NCBI GenBank assembly: GCA_035630195.1
Contig: DASQLD010000551.1
Location: forward strand, 1-17,265
Direction of reading: 5' to 3'
DNA: 17,265 nt
Origin: DASQDN01 sp035630195
GTDB taxonomy: Bacteria; Acidobacteriota; Terriglobia; Bryobacterales; Bryobacteraceae
Every line of letters begins with the position of its first letter. The stretch's first letter is position 1. The notes under the pieces are model-generated. The model did no database searches and was not told the origin of the DNA. It worked only from the letters and a program-made list of their open reading frames with translations. Position numbers and translations under genes: made by a program. Below are positions 1-6,803 of the stretch, piece after piece.

Positions 1-1531
1 CGAAGAGCAACGAGTATAAATCGGCGCCCGCACTCGATACCTGGGAGCTTTTCTCGATGGATTCCCGGAACTGCGCAATCAACGGATTCAGCCGCCGCCG
101 CCCAGGGACAATCTGCGAAACGAACCCATTTCGCGTAATCGCCCACACAAAGGACTTCTCGTTTCCAGTGTGGAAGCTGATCAACGCTTCTCCATCGGTC
201 AGGCGGCGCTGAATGCCTGACACCTGAAGGTTGCTGTCGCCGTCTGTCTTGAGACCTAGGCCGGACTCGACGCGCGCCAGTTGCAACCGTGCCCGCTCGA
301 CCGCCGCGTCGGTCGGTGAAGCAAAGGAAGATATCAGGACGGATCGATATTGCGATAGCGCTTCCCAATATTCGGCCGGAAGGGCCTTACCCTTGCGTTC
401 CATTTCGCGAAACGAAGCCGATCTATGTTCCTCAGAGACCTCGAACATGCGCCGCGCAATCGCCGGATCTTTGGAAAGCTCCCATGCCCGCATGCCGGTC
501 TCAACATAGTCGTCGTAAACGATGTCCAGTCCGACCTCGGCGGAGATTCGGAAGCCGTCGGTCGGAAGCACTTCCTGACGCCAGGACGTCGCCAGATCAG
601 CGGACTTTTCGTAATCATCTAGCGAAGCCCGTACGTCTCCCATAGCTGCTTTTGCCTTCGCACGCCAGTAATAGAGCACGTAGGCCGGAACCGCGGCATC
701 GGCGCCGGTGGCAAGTTGAATTGCGCTTTCGATGAGATTAAGCGCTGAAAAGGCATCTCCCTGCGCAATGCGAAGCATGCACAGAAACACGTAAGAAGAG
801 GTGAGATTGCGATTGCCTGCGAGACGCCGGATCCGAAATGCTTCAGTTAGCGCCACTTCAGCCTTGGCGAGATCATTGTTTTGCAGGCGCATGTAACCGA
901 GTTGATTCCAACCGGACGCGGCTGTGTGAATCTCGCCCTGACTGAGGGCGGTGTCGATGCCCGCGTAGAAGAAAGGCTCGGCTTTGTCCCAATCCCCGCT
1001 CCGGCTGAAGCTTGTCGCAGCGTGTATATAGAGCTGCATCTTGGCCTGACCGTCGGTTATCTGTGGAATCAGTGGATTGAGATCCCTAAGTGTTTGGGCC
1101 GCCGCGGGGAAATCCTTCAAGCGTCGATACACACTCGACAGATTGAGAGCGGCGCGTACCGCGATATCGGGCTGTTTCGTATTCAGTCCATACCGCATTG
1201 CTGCTTCGGCGTTCTGAACGGCGTCCCGATAATTGTGAATCATCATCTGGCATGCGGCAAGACCGATACGGGATCGCGCGACGTAGTAGTCGTTTTGTTT
1301 ATGTTGAGCTTTGTCCAGGAGTGCTCGGAATGCGGCTTGGGATTTGCGGTATTCACCTACACGAAGCAGGTCAGAAGCCTCTTTGATGGATTGTTCGAAA
1401 TCAGAAATCTTCTTACTTTCGCTTTGAGACGCGAGTAGGAATGGGACAAGAATTAAGAGGACAGCACGATTCACGATAAAGAGGGCTTGGATGAAGCCTG
1501 GGAGCGCATTATATGTTTGGCTCCCAGACAT
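1..1531 (-). CDS. TPR-CHAT protein, exported or membrane-anchored (C-terminus beyond window)
   Basis: The reverse strand is open from the window edge up to this start, so the gene is partial and lacks its C-terminus. After a hydrophobic N-terminal segment (AVLLILVPFLLAS, about residues 23-35), the protein is alpha-helical with TPR-like repeats, for example the stretches around KDFPAAAQTLRDLNP and NNDLAKAEVALTEAF. From about residue 440 a CHAT domain begins (LTDGEALISFHTGNEKSFVW, the usual opening strand). The catalytic His/Cys would lie outside the window. CHAT domains are caspase-like (clan CD) peptidases; TPRs usually bind partners. Two starts are possible. The ATG used here has an AGGA seven bases upstream. 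An in-frame GTG at 1474 has no ribosome site but gives a more classical signal peptide (VNRAVLLILVPFLLA). The leader and 5' end are duplicated at 4600-5050. Domain call is firm; substrate and exact start are not. Confidence 0.82.
   Translation of the reverse strand, partial: MSGSQTYNALPGFIQALFIVNRAVLLILVPFLLASQSESKKISDFEQSIKEASDLLRVGEYRKSQAAFRALLDKAQHKQNDYYVARSRIGLAACQMMIHNYRDAVQNAEAAMRYGLNTKQPDIAVRAALNLSSVYRRLKDFPAAAQTLRDLNPLIPQITDGQAKMQLYIHAATSFSRSGDWDKAEPFFYAGIDTALSQGEIHTAASGWNQLGYMRLQNNDLAKAEVALTEAFRIRRLAGNRNLTSSYVFLCMLRIAQGDAFSALNLIESAIQLATGADAAVPAYVLYYWRAKAKAAMGDVRASLDDYEKSADLATSWRQEVLPTDGFRISAEVGLDIVYDDYVETGMRAWELSKDPAIARRMFEVSEEHRSASFREMERKGKALPAEYWEALSQYRSVLISSFASPTDAAVERARLQLARVESGLGLKTDGDSNLQVSGIQRRLTDGEALISFHTGNEKSFVWAITRNGFVSQIVPGRRRLNPLIAQFRESIEKSSQVSSAGADLYSLLF
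1498..1527 (-). promoter_or_regulatory. 8-bp inverted repeat around a TATAAT, start region of the CHAT gene
   Basis: A perfect 8-bp inverted repeat, CTGGGAGC/GCTCCCAG, flanks a 14-base loop that on the minus strand contains TATAAT. If this is a -10 box, transcription would begin just before the GTG at 1474 and the inverted repeat could be an operator. No clear -35 box is visible. If the ATG at 1531 is the real start, the repeat is coding. Copy B (4708-4738) keeps both arms but has one extra T in the loop, changing TATAAT to TATAAAT. Confidence 0.35.
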
Positions 1532-1547
1532 TTTATCATCCTAGGGT

Positions 1548-1608
1548 TGCTCCGAAGAGCAGCTCTGAAATAGAGCATTTGATTGAGAAACGCGCCTGAG
1601 TACGCGTT
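1548..1608 (-). promoter_or_regulatory. Hairpin cluster in the CHAT leader (copy A)
   Basis: Read on the minus strand, three perfect hairpins lie in a row: a 6-bp stem AACGCG/CGCGTT (1589-1608), a 5-bp stem GCTCT/AGAGC (1562-1576), and a 5-bp stem TGCTC-TTCG-GAGCA (1548-1561) closed by the very stable C(UUCG)G tetraloop. An AGGA ribosome-binding site and ATG follow directly. All three recur in copy B at 4758-4818, where the only change inside them is one loop base. This suggests a structured 5' leader RNA. It matches no riboswitch class I can name. Confidence 0.5.
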
Positions 1609-1682
1609 AGATTAGAACCACAGGGCGGCAGGTGGGACGGGGAGACCTTCCTCTTCCATGACTTCCTTCCGATGTGGGAAAT

Positions 1683-1735
1683 AAAAAAGGCGCCCGACTT
1701 AGAACCTCTTTCGAAGTTCTCTGCCCGGCGCCTTT
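1683..1735 (-). terminator. Intrinsic terminator after the SBBP gene (copy A)
   Basis: On the minus strand a 9-bp outer stem (AAAGGCGCC with GGCGCCTTT) encloses an inner 8-bp stem, AGAACTTC-GAAA-GAGGTTCT, capped by a GNRA tetraloop and followed by six T. The inner stem is fully paired only on the minus strand, where one pair is a G-U wobble; on the plus strand the same position is a C-A mismatch. It therefore works best for minus-strand transcripts, ending the message of the SBBP gene whose stop is at 1905. Because it also lies before the CHAT gene, attenuation is an alternative. Confidence 0.8.
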
Positions 1736-1904
1736 CTAATTCAAGATTACGATGTCGACCTGGAGCTAATTGCCTCCCAAAATTTCAAGTTGTTGATAAC
1801 AAGCTAAATAGAAATTTTCGAAACCTGTGGATGGGTTTTTACGAATCGGACAAATCCGAGAGGCCATCTGCAACAGCAAGAAAATTAGGGACTAATCCTT
1901 GCGC

Positions 1905-2210
1905 TCACTGGATGGCAATTCGTGCATCCTGATAGAACGACCGGCCGTTTGCCTCCACGAAGATTGGCATCGACAATGCCGTCGAATCGGGCAGCACTGG
2001 CATGGTGCTGGGAAGCCGCACATTGACTTGGGTCATGCTGTTTAAGAGTCCCGGCCCCGGGCCGACGTATAGTAATTCCAGCAAAGTGGCGACTCGGCCG
2101 GGAATCGCGATGCGGAAATCGGAAAGCGGTTTCGCTTCAATGTTTCGCGCGACTTCCCCTTCCCGGAGAATCGGCGAAGTCTGTCCCGTTCCCGTAAGGA
2201 ATAGACTCAC
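1905..2210 (-). CDS. SBBP protein, C-terminal fragment: end of TIGR03437
   Basis: Third reading frame of the broken gene. In frame it extends upstream to about 2325 (IFTLDGSGSGQAAILNQDG), then FLTGTGQTSPI and the closing beta-sandwich (VNVRLPSTMPVLPDSTALSM), ending at a TGA. The start at 2210 is only the first start-like codon in this frame. The typical ending of the family is complete. Confidence 0.7.
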   Translation of the reverse strand: MSLFLTGTGQTSPILREGEVARNIEAKPLSDFRIAIPGRVATLLELLYVGPGPGLLNSMTQVNVRLPSTMPVLPDSTALSMPIFVEANGRSFYQDARIAIQ

Positions 2211-2263
2211 AATCGATCCTGTTCGCGCAGGGTTCTGTGGGCCGTTGACGGTTCCGTCCTGGT

Positions 2264-3562
2264 TCAGTATTGCGGCCTGTCCTGAACCTGAGCCGTCCAG
2301 CGTGAAAATCTGGGTCGGAACGACTCCACTGTGGCTGTAACCCTCGCTCGCGAACCGTTGTATTCCATTTCCACTGTAACTGGCGCCCCAGGTATCAACG
2401 TGAACGGAGCGATCGCATTCACTTGACCGTTCTGTGCGTAGAGAATCGGCGCCGGCTCGCCATTGAACCGCACGTGTGTACCTGCAAGGTCACGCGGAAC
2501 ACGGCCATCTTGGTCTAGTTGGAACGTCACGCCTGCCTGAGGACCCAGACCGGCGCCAACCAGCGCGACGATTTCGCCGGGGGCGATCTGATTCGCGCCT
2601 CGCATACTCGCGGCGCCGAGCGTACATGACAGGAACTGCCGCGGCGTTTCCGACAGATCCAGCGTCCATATTGGTGTATCCAGCGGTGGTCGTGTAGGAT
2701 CCGTTCTTCCAAATACGACTGGCCGGCCGAAGGCGCCGAATCCGATCAGCTTCCCCGCATCCTGCGCATATACGAGGACTCCGTCCTTATTCAACTTTGC
2801 GAGATAGCTATCTGAGCAACTCTTGGCCAGGGACCCGCCAGGATTTGCGATGGTTTGGCTTCCATATTCGGGGGATGACCAAAGGAACAGGTTATCTTGC
2901 GAATCGACGGCCAACTCGGCTCCTATATTGCTCCTGTGAACGAGCAATCCGGATCCCGAAGCATCGAGTTTCGCGAGGAAGTATCCGGGCTGCCATCCCG
3001 CAGGTTCCCTTGGGCTGTCGCTCGATGGAAAAACTGGTCCGGTGAACCAGACACTCCCTTCGGAGTCCACAGCCAGATCGCTCGTGTATTCATGGCCAGC
3101 GCCACCGAAGAACGTAGCGTAAACCAGCGCGGTTCCCGAGGGATTCAGCTTAGCAACGTACGCGTCGCTCGGCCCTCCGTTAAACGAATTATCGAAGGAC
3201 CCCGGCGTGACCGGGAAATCTGTCTGCGCTCCTCCGCCGAAATAGAAAGCTCCGGATGAGTCCACGCCTTGGCTGCTCGCCGATGACGGCAGGTATGTAA
3301 GGTACACAGGGGCGCCGCTGGCTGTCCACTTTGCTGCAAACGAACAAACATCGCATGGGCTTTCGCGAAAGGCGCCTGATGTGACCGGTAGCCCTGCGGT
3401 TGCACGCCCAGACAGATAAGCATTGCCCGCGGCGTCAACCAGCAGCCTGTCCATTCGATCCGCGTCCGGTCCGCCAACATAAGTCGAATAGAGCGGCAGG
3501 CCCGTAGTGCCGCTCAATTTCAAAAGAAACAGGTCTCCGATTTCTGACTGAGATGATCCCAA
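2264..3562 (-). CDS. SBBP protein, middle fragment: propeller blades and start of TIGR03437
   Basis: Second reading frame of the broken gene. It carries repeated SBBP blades (GDLFLLKLSGTTGLPLYSTY, SDAYVAKLNPSGTALVYATF, DSYLAKLNKDGVLVYAQDAG) and then the first half of the TIGR03437 domain (QIAPGEIVALVGAGLGPQAG, HVRFNGEPAPILYAQNGQVN). The tail after VTATVE is out of frame. The true joining point upstream is near 3593, beyond the apparent start codon, so that start is an artefact of the frameshift. Confidence 0.75.
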   Translation of the reverse strand: MGSSQSEIGDLFLLKLSGTTGLPLYSTYVGGPDADRMDRLLVDAAGNAYLSGRATAGLPVTSGAFRESPCDVCSFAAKWTASGAPVYLTYLPSSASSQGVDSSGAFYFGGGAQTDFPVTPGSFDNSFNGGPSDAYVAKLNPSGTALVYATFFGGAGHEYTSDLAVDSEGSVWFTGPVFPSSDSPREPAGWQPGYFLAKLDASGSGLLVHRSNIGAELAVDSQDNLFLWSSPEYGSQTIANPGGSLAKSCSDSYLAKLNKDGVLVYAQDAGKLIGFGAFGRPVVFGRTDPTRPPLDTPIWTLDLSETPRQFLSCTLGAASMRGANQIAPGEIVALVGAGLGPQAGVTFQLDQDGRVPRDLAGTHVRFNGEPAPILYAQNGQVNAIAPFTLIPGAPVTVEMEYNGSRARVTATVESFRPRFSRWTAQVQDRPQY

Positions 3563-4548
3563 TCCAATTCTCGCTGCCGGACCCGCGAACGCGGCTGCGC
3601 GGCATCGCGCGTTAGCGGGAAATCCGTTGAGTCAGTGACGCCACCAACCCAAATGTCCCCGTTACGGTCCGCTCGTACGTCTCGGGCATGATCGTTCGTC
3701 GACCCGCGAATATATGTGATGAACTGAAGAGTTCCGGCTGGAGAATACTTCGCTACAAACGCATCCTCGCACGGCAAAGTATCGTCAATAAATTGGCCGC
3801 AAAAATCGGCTGACGGTACGGTCTCCGTTCTAGGAGGCAGCGGTTGCGTGATCAGACCCGGCAACCGTCCTGCTGTGAGCACAGCTCCCGTGGAATCGAC
3901 ATCGTAGGCCACCGTGGCGCCGCCTCCTAGAAAGGCCAAAGGCATTTGAATGATGGAACCGGTCGAGTCCGGTTCCATCTGAATTTCATTCGGTCCGATC
4001 ACTTTCCATTTAGCGCCACCGCCGAAGATTCTTAGGAGACGGCGCTGGGCGACGCGCAGGAATACCGACCCATCCGGTGTCTGCTCAACAGTTGCCCCAA
4101 CGCACCGCAGGCGAATTGAGGACGGGTCACCGCTTGGCCCGATATTCGCATTTATTTGGAGCCCGTTAGAATCCACCTTGTAAACCACGTCGATGCCGGG
4201 GTAGGCACCGGTGAATTTCACCTCACGGAAACGCCGGATCCCGGAGATCCATTTCGACTGATCTGTACCGCTAATGAAGTTGGCGACGCCCGGCAGTGTG
4301 TCGGACGTACTCACGGGTGCGGCAGGATTCCCACCGACGAACGCAGCATGGATCTGATCTGGAGCAATCGTGAAACCGGAGTCAGTGATATATAAACTCG
4401 AACGATGCATGAAGCGAATGTCCGGCCGCCCCTGCCCACGGTTTTCTTCGAAGCCGATAATCGGCTCGAGTCGAACTTCCGTTTTTGGAACGTCCGCATA
4501 CAACGAGAACGCACTTAACACGATTAGTGATAGCGCAGAGTAATACAC
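3520..4548 (-). CDS. SBBP protein, N-terminal fragment
   Basis: First reading frame of the broken gene, starting at GTG. Residues 1-18 form a signal peptide (YYSALSLIVLSAFSLYA, likely cut before DVP). The N-terminal domain follows, with FEENRGQ near residue 34, then the first propeller blades (EDAFVAKYSPAGTLQFITYI, GGVTDSTDFPLTRDAAQP). The last 20 or so residues after DAAQP are out of frame and not real sequence of this protein. Confidence 0.75.
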   Translation of the reverse strand: MYYSALSLIVLSAFSLYADVPKTEVRLEPIIGFEENRGQGRPDIRFMHRSSLYITDSGFTIAPDQIHAAFVGGNPAAPVSTSDTLPGVANFISGTDQSKWISGIRRFREVKFTGAYPGIDVVYKVDSNGLQINANIGPSGDPSSIRLRCVGATVEQTPDGSVFLRVAQRRLLRIFGGGAKWKVIGPNEIQMEPDSTGSIIQMPLAFLGGGATVAYDVDSTGAVLTAGRLPGLITQPLPPRTETVPSADFCGQFIDDTLPCEDAFVAKYSPAGTLQFITYIRGSTNDHARDVRADRNGDIWVGGVTDSTDFPLTRDAAQPRSRVRQRELDWDHLSQKSETCFF

Positions 4549-4599
4549 TCACCCCCTTGGCACGTTTGGCGCCATGGCGTGGTCGTTCTGCTTTCGGAT

Positions 4600-4690
4600 T
4601 TGCGCCACCGAAGCGAAGCAGATCGGAAGCAGCTTTGAGGGATTGTTCGAAATGGGAAATTTTCTTAGGAGGACAGTACGATTCACGATA
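4600..4690 (-). pseudogene. Remnant of a duplicated CHAT gene 5' end
   Basis: On the minus strand, next to repeat copy B, the sequence encodes KISHFEQSLKAASDLLRFGG, closely matching KISDFEQSIKEASDLLRVGE near the N-terminus of the CHAT protein. The part encoding the signal peptide has lost about 45 bases, the frame from the start codons is broken, and similarity stops soon after. The sequence then runs into the SBBP start. This is a decayed partial copy, not a working gene. Confidence 0.7.
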
Positions 4691-4757
4691 GAAGGCTTGG
4701 ATGAAGCCTGGGAGCGCATTTATATGTTTGGCTCCCAGACATTTTGTCATCCTAGGT

Positions 4758-4818
4758 TGCTCCGAAGAGCAGCTCTGAAGTAGAGCATTTGATTGAGAAA
4801 CGCGCCTGAGTACGCGTT
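4758..4818 (-). promoter_or_regulatory. Hairpin cluster in the duplicated leader (copy B)
   Basis: Counterpart of the 1548-1608 cluster. The stems at 4799-4818, 4772-4786 and 4758-4771 are all intact, and a single substitution falls in the loop of the middle hairpin (GAAAT to GAAGT). Here it precedes the CHAT remnant and the SBBP gene. Confidence 0.5.
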
Positions 4819-4892
4819 AGATTAAAACCACAGGGCGGCAGGTGGGACGGGGAGACCTTCCTCTTCCATGACTTCCTTCCGATGTGGGAAAT

Positions 4893-4945
4893 AAAAAAGG
4901 CGCCCGACTTAGAACCTCTTTCGAAGTTCTCTGCCTGGCGCCTTT
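4893..4945 (-). terminator. Intrinsic terminator after the PQQ-propeller gene (copy B)
   Basis: Same structure as the copy A terminator: GGCGCC outer stem, inner stem with GAAA tetraloop, then six T on the minus strand. The only difference from copy A is one base in the internal loop (plus strand CCC to CCT), which breaks no pair. It sits about 160 bases past the stop of the PQQ-propeller gene. Confidence 0.8.
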
Positions 4946-5103
4946 CTAATTCAAGATTACGATGTCGACCTGGAGCTAATTGCCTCCCAAAATTTCAAGT
5001 TGTTGATAACAATCGAAATAGAAATTTCCGACTCTTGTGGATAGGTTTTTTCCTAGGCGACGAATTCGGAGAGTCCAGTGTAAGCGCAAGAAAACACAGG
5101 AGA

Positions 5104-6369
5104 CTAAGTCGTCGCGCGAATTTGATAGCAGTTTAAGTAGTCCTGGTTGCGTATGTAGAGCTTGCCGCCGCATACCACTGGATGAGCCCAGGAAGGACGT
5201 CCCATGTCTTCTATTTGAAACCGCCCCCGCTCTGTATACGCATCCGTACCGGCATCTGCTAGTCCGACTGTGTTGTTTTCTCCGAATAGGTAAAGCATGC
5301 CGTCTGCAATGGTCAAGCTGCCCTTACCGACAGCACGGTCGCGCCAGATTGGTTTGCCCGTCGCCCAATCAAGCGATGTGAGAATCGCGGCCGATGATCC
5401 GTAAACGCGACCTTTATAGAGCACGACACCGCCATGATGATTCTGCATGTCACGGCTGAAATACATTTCCTGCGCTTTGATTTCGCCATCCGCGGGAGTG
5501 AGCGCCAATTGCGCACATCCTGTGCCGTATCCGGACGTGTAGAATACCTTGCCCTCGTGATAAACAGGCGTAGTGCAATTTGCCGTGCCGTTGGCCGCCC
5601 TGCTGTTACTCCACATTAACTTTCCATCAGAGGCTCTTACACCGACGCCATTCTCCGCTGTCAGGGTCATGATCGTGCGGACGTTATGGATGTCCGCAAC
5701 GATGCACGATGCGTATCCTGCTGGATCACTCAACTGTGCCGAGCGCCAGATTTCTTTGCCAGACACCTTATCTAAAGCAACAACACCCGCGCCGCGGCCA
5801 CCGGGAGTCACGACAACGTTGTTGCCGTCAATTAAGGGTGACTCACTGATCAGCCAATAGGGATTCTTCCCACCAAAATCGGAAAGGATGTTCCGCTTCC
5901 AGGTGACGCGGGCATCGTTCCTACGAACACACGCCAGGTCACCGTTCTCGGATAGAACGTACAGAAAGTCCCCATCCACGGTCGGCGTCCCACGAGGACC
6001 TCCACCACGGTCCTGATCGAGCGCGCGACCTATGGTCGCGTGCCACACCGGTTTTCCCGATGCGCGATCCAAGGCAAACACCACACTTTGGCCATCCTTG
6101 GTTCCCTGTACGTAAATATGATTGCCCTTGATCGAGATGGAGCCATAGCCGCTGCCCAAGCCACGCGCGCTCCAGGCGACCTTCGGCCCCCCGGAAGGCC
6201 ACTGCTTCAGCAGACCAGTTTCCTGCGAGATGTTCGTGCGATCCGCTCCATGCCACTGAGGCCAATCCGGTTCTACTGCCGTCGGGGCGGGCGAAGAAGC
6301 AGGACGCTTGCTCGTTTGCGCGAGCGCCGCCGCAGGTACCAGAGAGAGAAAGTCACGGCGATTCATCAT
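5104..6369 (-). CDS. Tat-exported PQQ-type beta-propeller protein (BamB-like fold)
   Basis: 421 residues. The N-terminus MMNRRDFLSLVPAAALAQ is a twin-arginine signal (RRDFL), so the folded protein is expected to be exported by Tat. The remainder is a PQQ/quinoprotein-like propeller with recurring blade motifs: VFALDRASGKPVWHATIG, VVALDKVSGKEIWRSAQL, LTSLDWATGKPIWRDRAVGK. This fold occurs in PQQ alcohol dehydrogenases and in BamB. At this length with no dehydrogenase catalytic domain, it is more likely a binding or scaffold propeller, sometimes annotated pyrrolo-quinoline quinone or serine/threonine kinase-like. The ribosome site is weak (GGAG 12 bases before the first of two ATG codons). It is followed by the duplicated terminator at 4893-4945. 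Fold is confident, role unknown. Confidence 0.85.
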   Translation of the reverse strand: MMNRRDFLSLVPAAALAQTSKRPASSPAPTAVEPDWPQWHGADRTNISQETGLLKQWPSGGPKVAWSARGLGSGYGSISIKGNHIYVQGTKDGQSVVFALDRASGKPVWHATIGRALDQDRGGGPRGTPTVDGDFLYVLSENGDLACVRRNDARVTWKRNILSDFGGKNPYWLISESPLIDGNNVVVTPGGRGAGVVALDKVSGKEIWRSAQLSDPAGYASCIVADIHNVRTIMTLTAENGVGVRASDGKLMWSNSRAANGTANCTTPVYHEGKVFYTSGYGTGCAQLALTPADGEIKAQEMYFSRDMQNHHGGVVLYKGRVYGSSAAILTSLDWATGKPIWRDRAVGKGSLTIADGMLYLFGENNTVGLADAGTDAYTERGRFQIEDMGRPSWAHPVVCGGKLYIRNQDYLNCYQIRATT

Positions 6370-6803
6370 AGGTTACAGACGCTCCAACGATTCAAAGATA
6401 CCGCGGGTGGGCATACTGGCGCCCTAGTCCATTTCTCACGAGCTTTCTGCTGCAGCAAACGATAAGGCTATGGCTACTTCGTCAGAGGGGAGTGAAGGCG
6501 ATTGACGCCGCCGCGAAGGCGCCGCATGGTTGTTCGTCCAGGAGATCACTGCTAAGCAGGCTGACCTGCATCCTGCGGACGATGGCTGAAAGAGGCGAAT
6601 CCCAGGACGTTTTTCGCCGCAGAAAATCGAGCTCGGTTACGATGCGACCGAGCTAGTACCAGGTTGCGTGAATAGTGCAGAACTAACCGCTCCTCAGCTA
6701 CACTTTCCAAACGACGAGGCAGTAGTGGTACTACGCGAACTTTTGCAAGCTGGACAGACCACGACCACTAAGTTTGGGGCGTGTGCGCCACAATCGTACG
6801 TGA
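6370..6803. other. Intergenic region between haloperoxidase and PQQ-propeller genes
   Basis: 434 bases with no supportable gene. It holds an 8-bp inverted repeat with a 9-base loop (AGCTCGGT at 6630-6637, ACCGAGCT at 6647-6654). On the minus strand this is followed by CGATTTTC, a weak candidate terminator for the haloperoxidase gene. A 10-bp palindrome TGCTGCAGCA lies at 6448-6457. I see no convincing -35/-10 pair for the downstream gene. Confidence 0.5.
6630..6654 (-). terminator. Possible weak terminator after the haloperoxidase gene
   Basis: Perfect 8-bp stem AGCTCGGT/ACCGAGCT with a 9-base loop, about 150 bases past the haloperoxidase stop. The T tract after it on the minus strand is short (CGATTTTC), so termination would be inefficient. 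It could equally be a protein-binding site. Confidence 0.35.

Larger units (their letters stand above)
1457..1840. repeat. Direct repeat copy A: leader of the CHAT gene plus terminator
   Basis: This segment is repeated in the same orientation at 4669-5050. By eye, 1501-1800 differs from the second copy at about six positions including two one-base indels, and 1621-1800 at only one. It covers the start region of the CHAT gene, its upstream leader, and an intrinsic terminator for the SBBP gene. It fills the gap of about 370 bases between the CHAT and SBBP genes. A weaker match continues on both sides: into the CHAT coding sequence (about 1372-1412) and towards the SBBP stop codon. Confidence 0.95.
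1905..4548 (-). pseudogene. SBBP beta-propeller / TIGR03437 surface protein, broken by two frameshifts
   Basis: Three overlapping reading frames join into one protein of about 880 residues: signal peptide, Solibacter-type N-terminal domain (FEENRGQ), SBBP beta-propeller repeats, and the C-terminal domain TIGR03437 (QIAPGEIVALVGAGLGPQ through IFTLDGSGSGQAAILNQDG to FLTGTGQ). Frame breaks lie near 3593 and 2325. At each, one additional base restores continuous family sequence (DAAQPAFAGPA at the first, VVPTQIFTLDG at the second). The GTG start has a strong AGGGGG ribosome site three bases upstream. Such proteins are predicted to be exported surface or periplasmic propellers of unknown ligand. 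Either a recently inactivated gene or sequence errors; the high preservation fits both. The gene sits between the two direct repeats and may use the duplicated leader. Confidence 0.85.
4669..5050. repeat. Direct repeat copy B: duplicated leader upstream of the SBBP gene
   Basis: Second copy of the 1457-1840 element, in the same orientation about 3.2 kb away. It lies between the PQQ-propeller gene and the SBBP gene and occupies most of the 4549-5103 gap. It holds the same hairpins and terminator as copy A. Instead of an intact CHAT gene it leads into a short, frameshifted CHAT remnant and then the SBBP start. There is no transposase, inverted end or target duplication, so this looks like a segmental duplication rather than a mobile element. 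Confidence 0.95.

Noticed and set aside
881..1438. Plus-strand reading frame of 185 codons
   Set aside because: It lies wholly antisense to the TPR-CHAT gene, whose minus-strand translation shows clear TPR and CHAT sequence.
1..1531. CHAT-based antiphage defence module
   Set aside because: The protein has an export or membrane signal, and no partner such as a gasdermin, Cas or nucleotide-signalling gene is nearby. Exported CHAT-TPR proteins with propeller neighbours fit better.
1683..1735. Resemblance of AGAGGTTCTA in the leader to the preQ1 riboswitch core
   Set aside because: Only about ten bases match; the A-rich tail and loop required for the preQ1 fold are absent, and the bases belong to the terminator stem.
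1672..1932. Plus-strand reading frame of 86 codons, with a near-identical twin at 4882-5136
   Set aside because: The pair is conserved only because the DNA repeat is conserved. The frame runs through the terminator hairpin, has no ribosome site, and diverges where the repeat ends.
1457..5050. Composite transposon or insertion sequence bounded by the direct repeats
   Set aside because: No transposase, terminal inverted repeats or target-site duplication are visible in either repeat or between them.
5104..6369. BamB of the outer-membrane assembly complex
   Set aside because: The protein carries a Tat signal rather than a lipoprotein signal and has no BAM genes nearby; only the propeller fold is shared.
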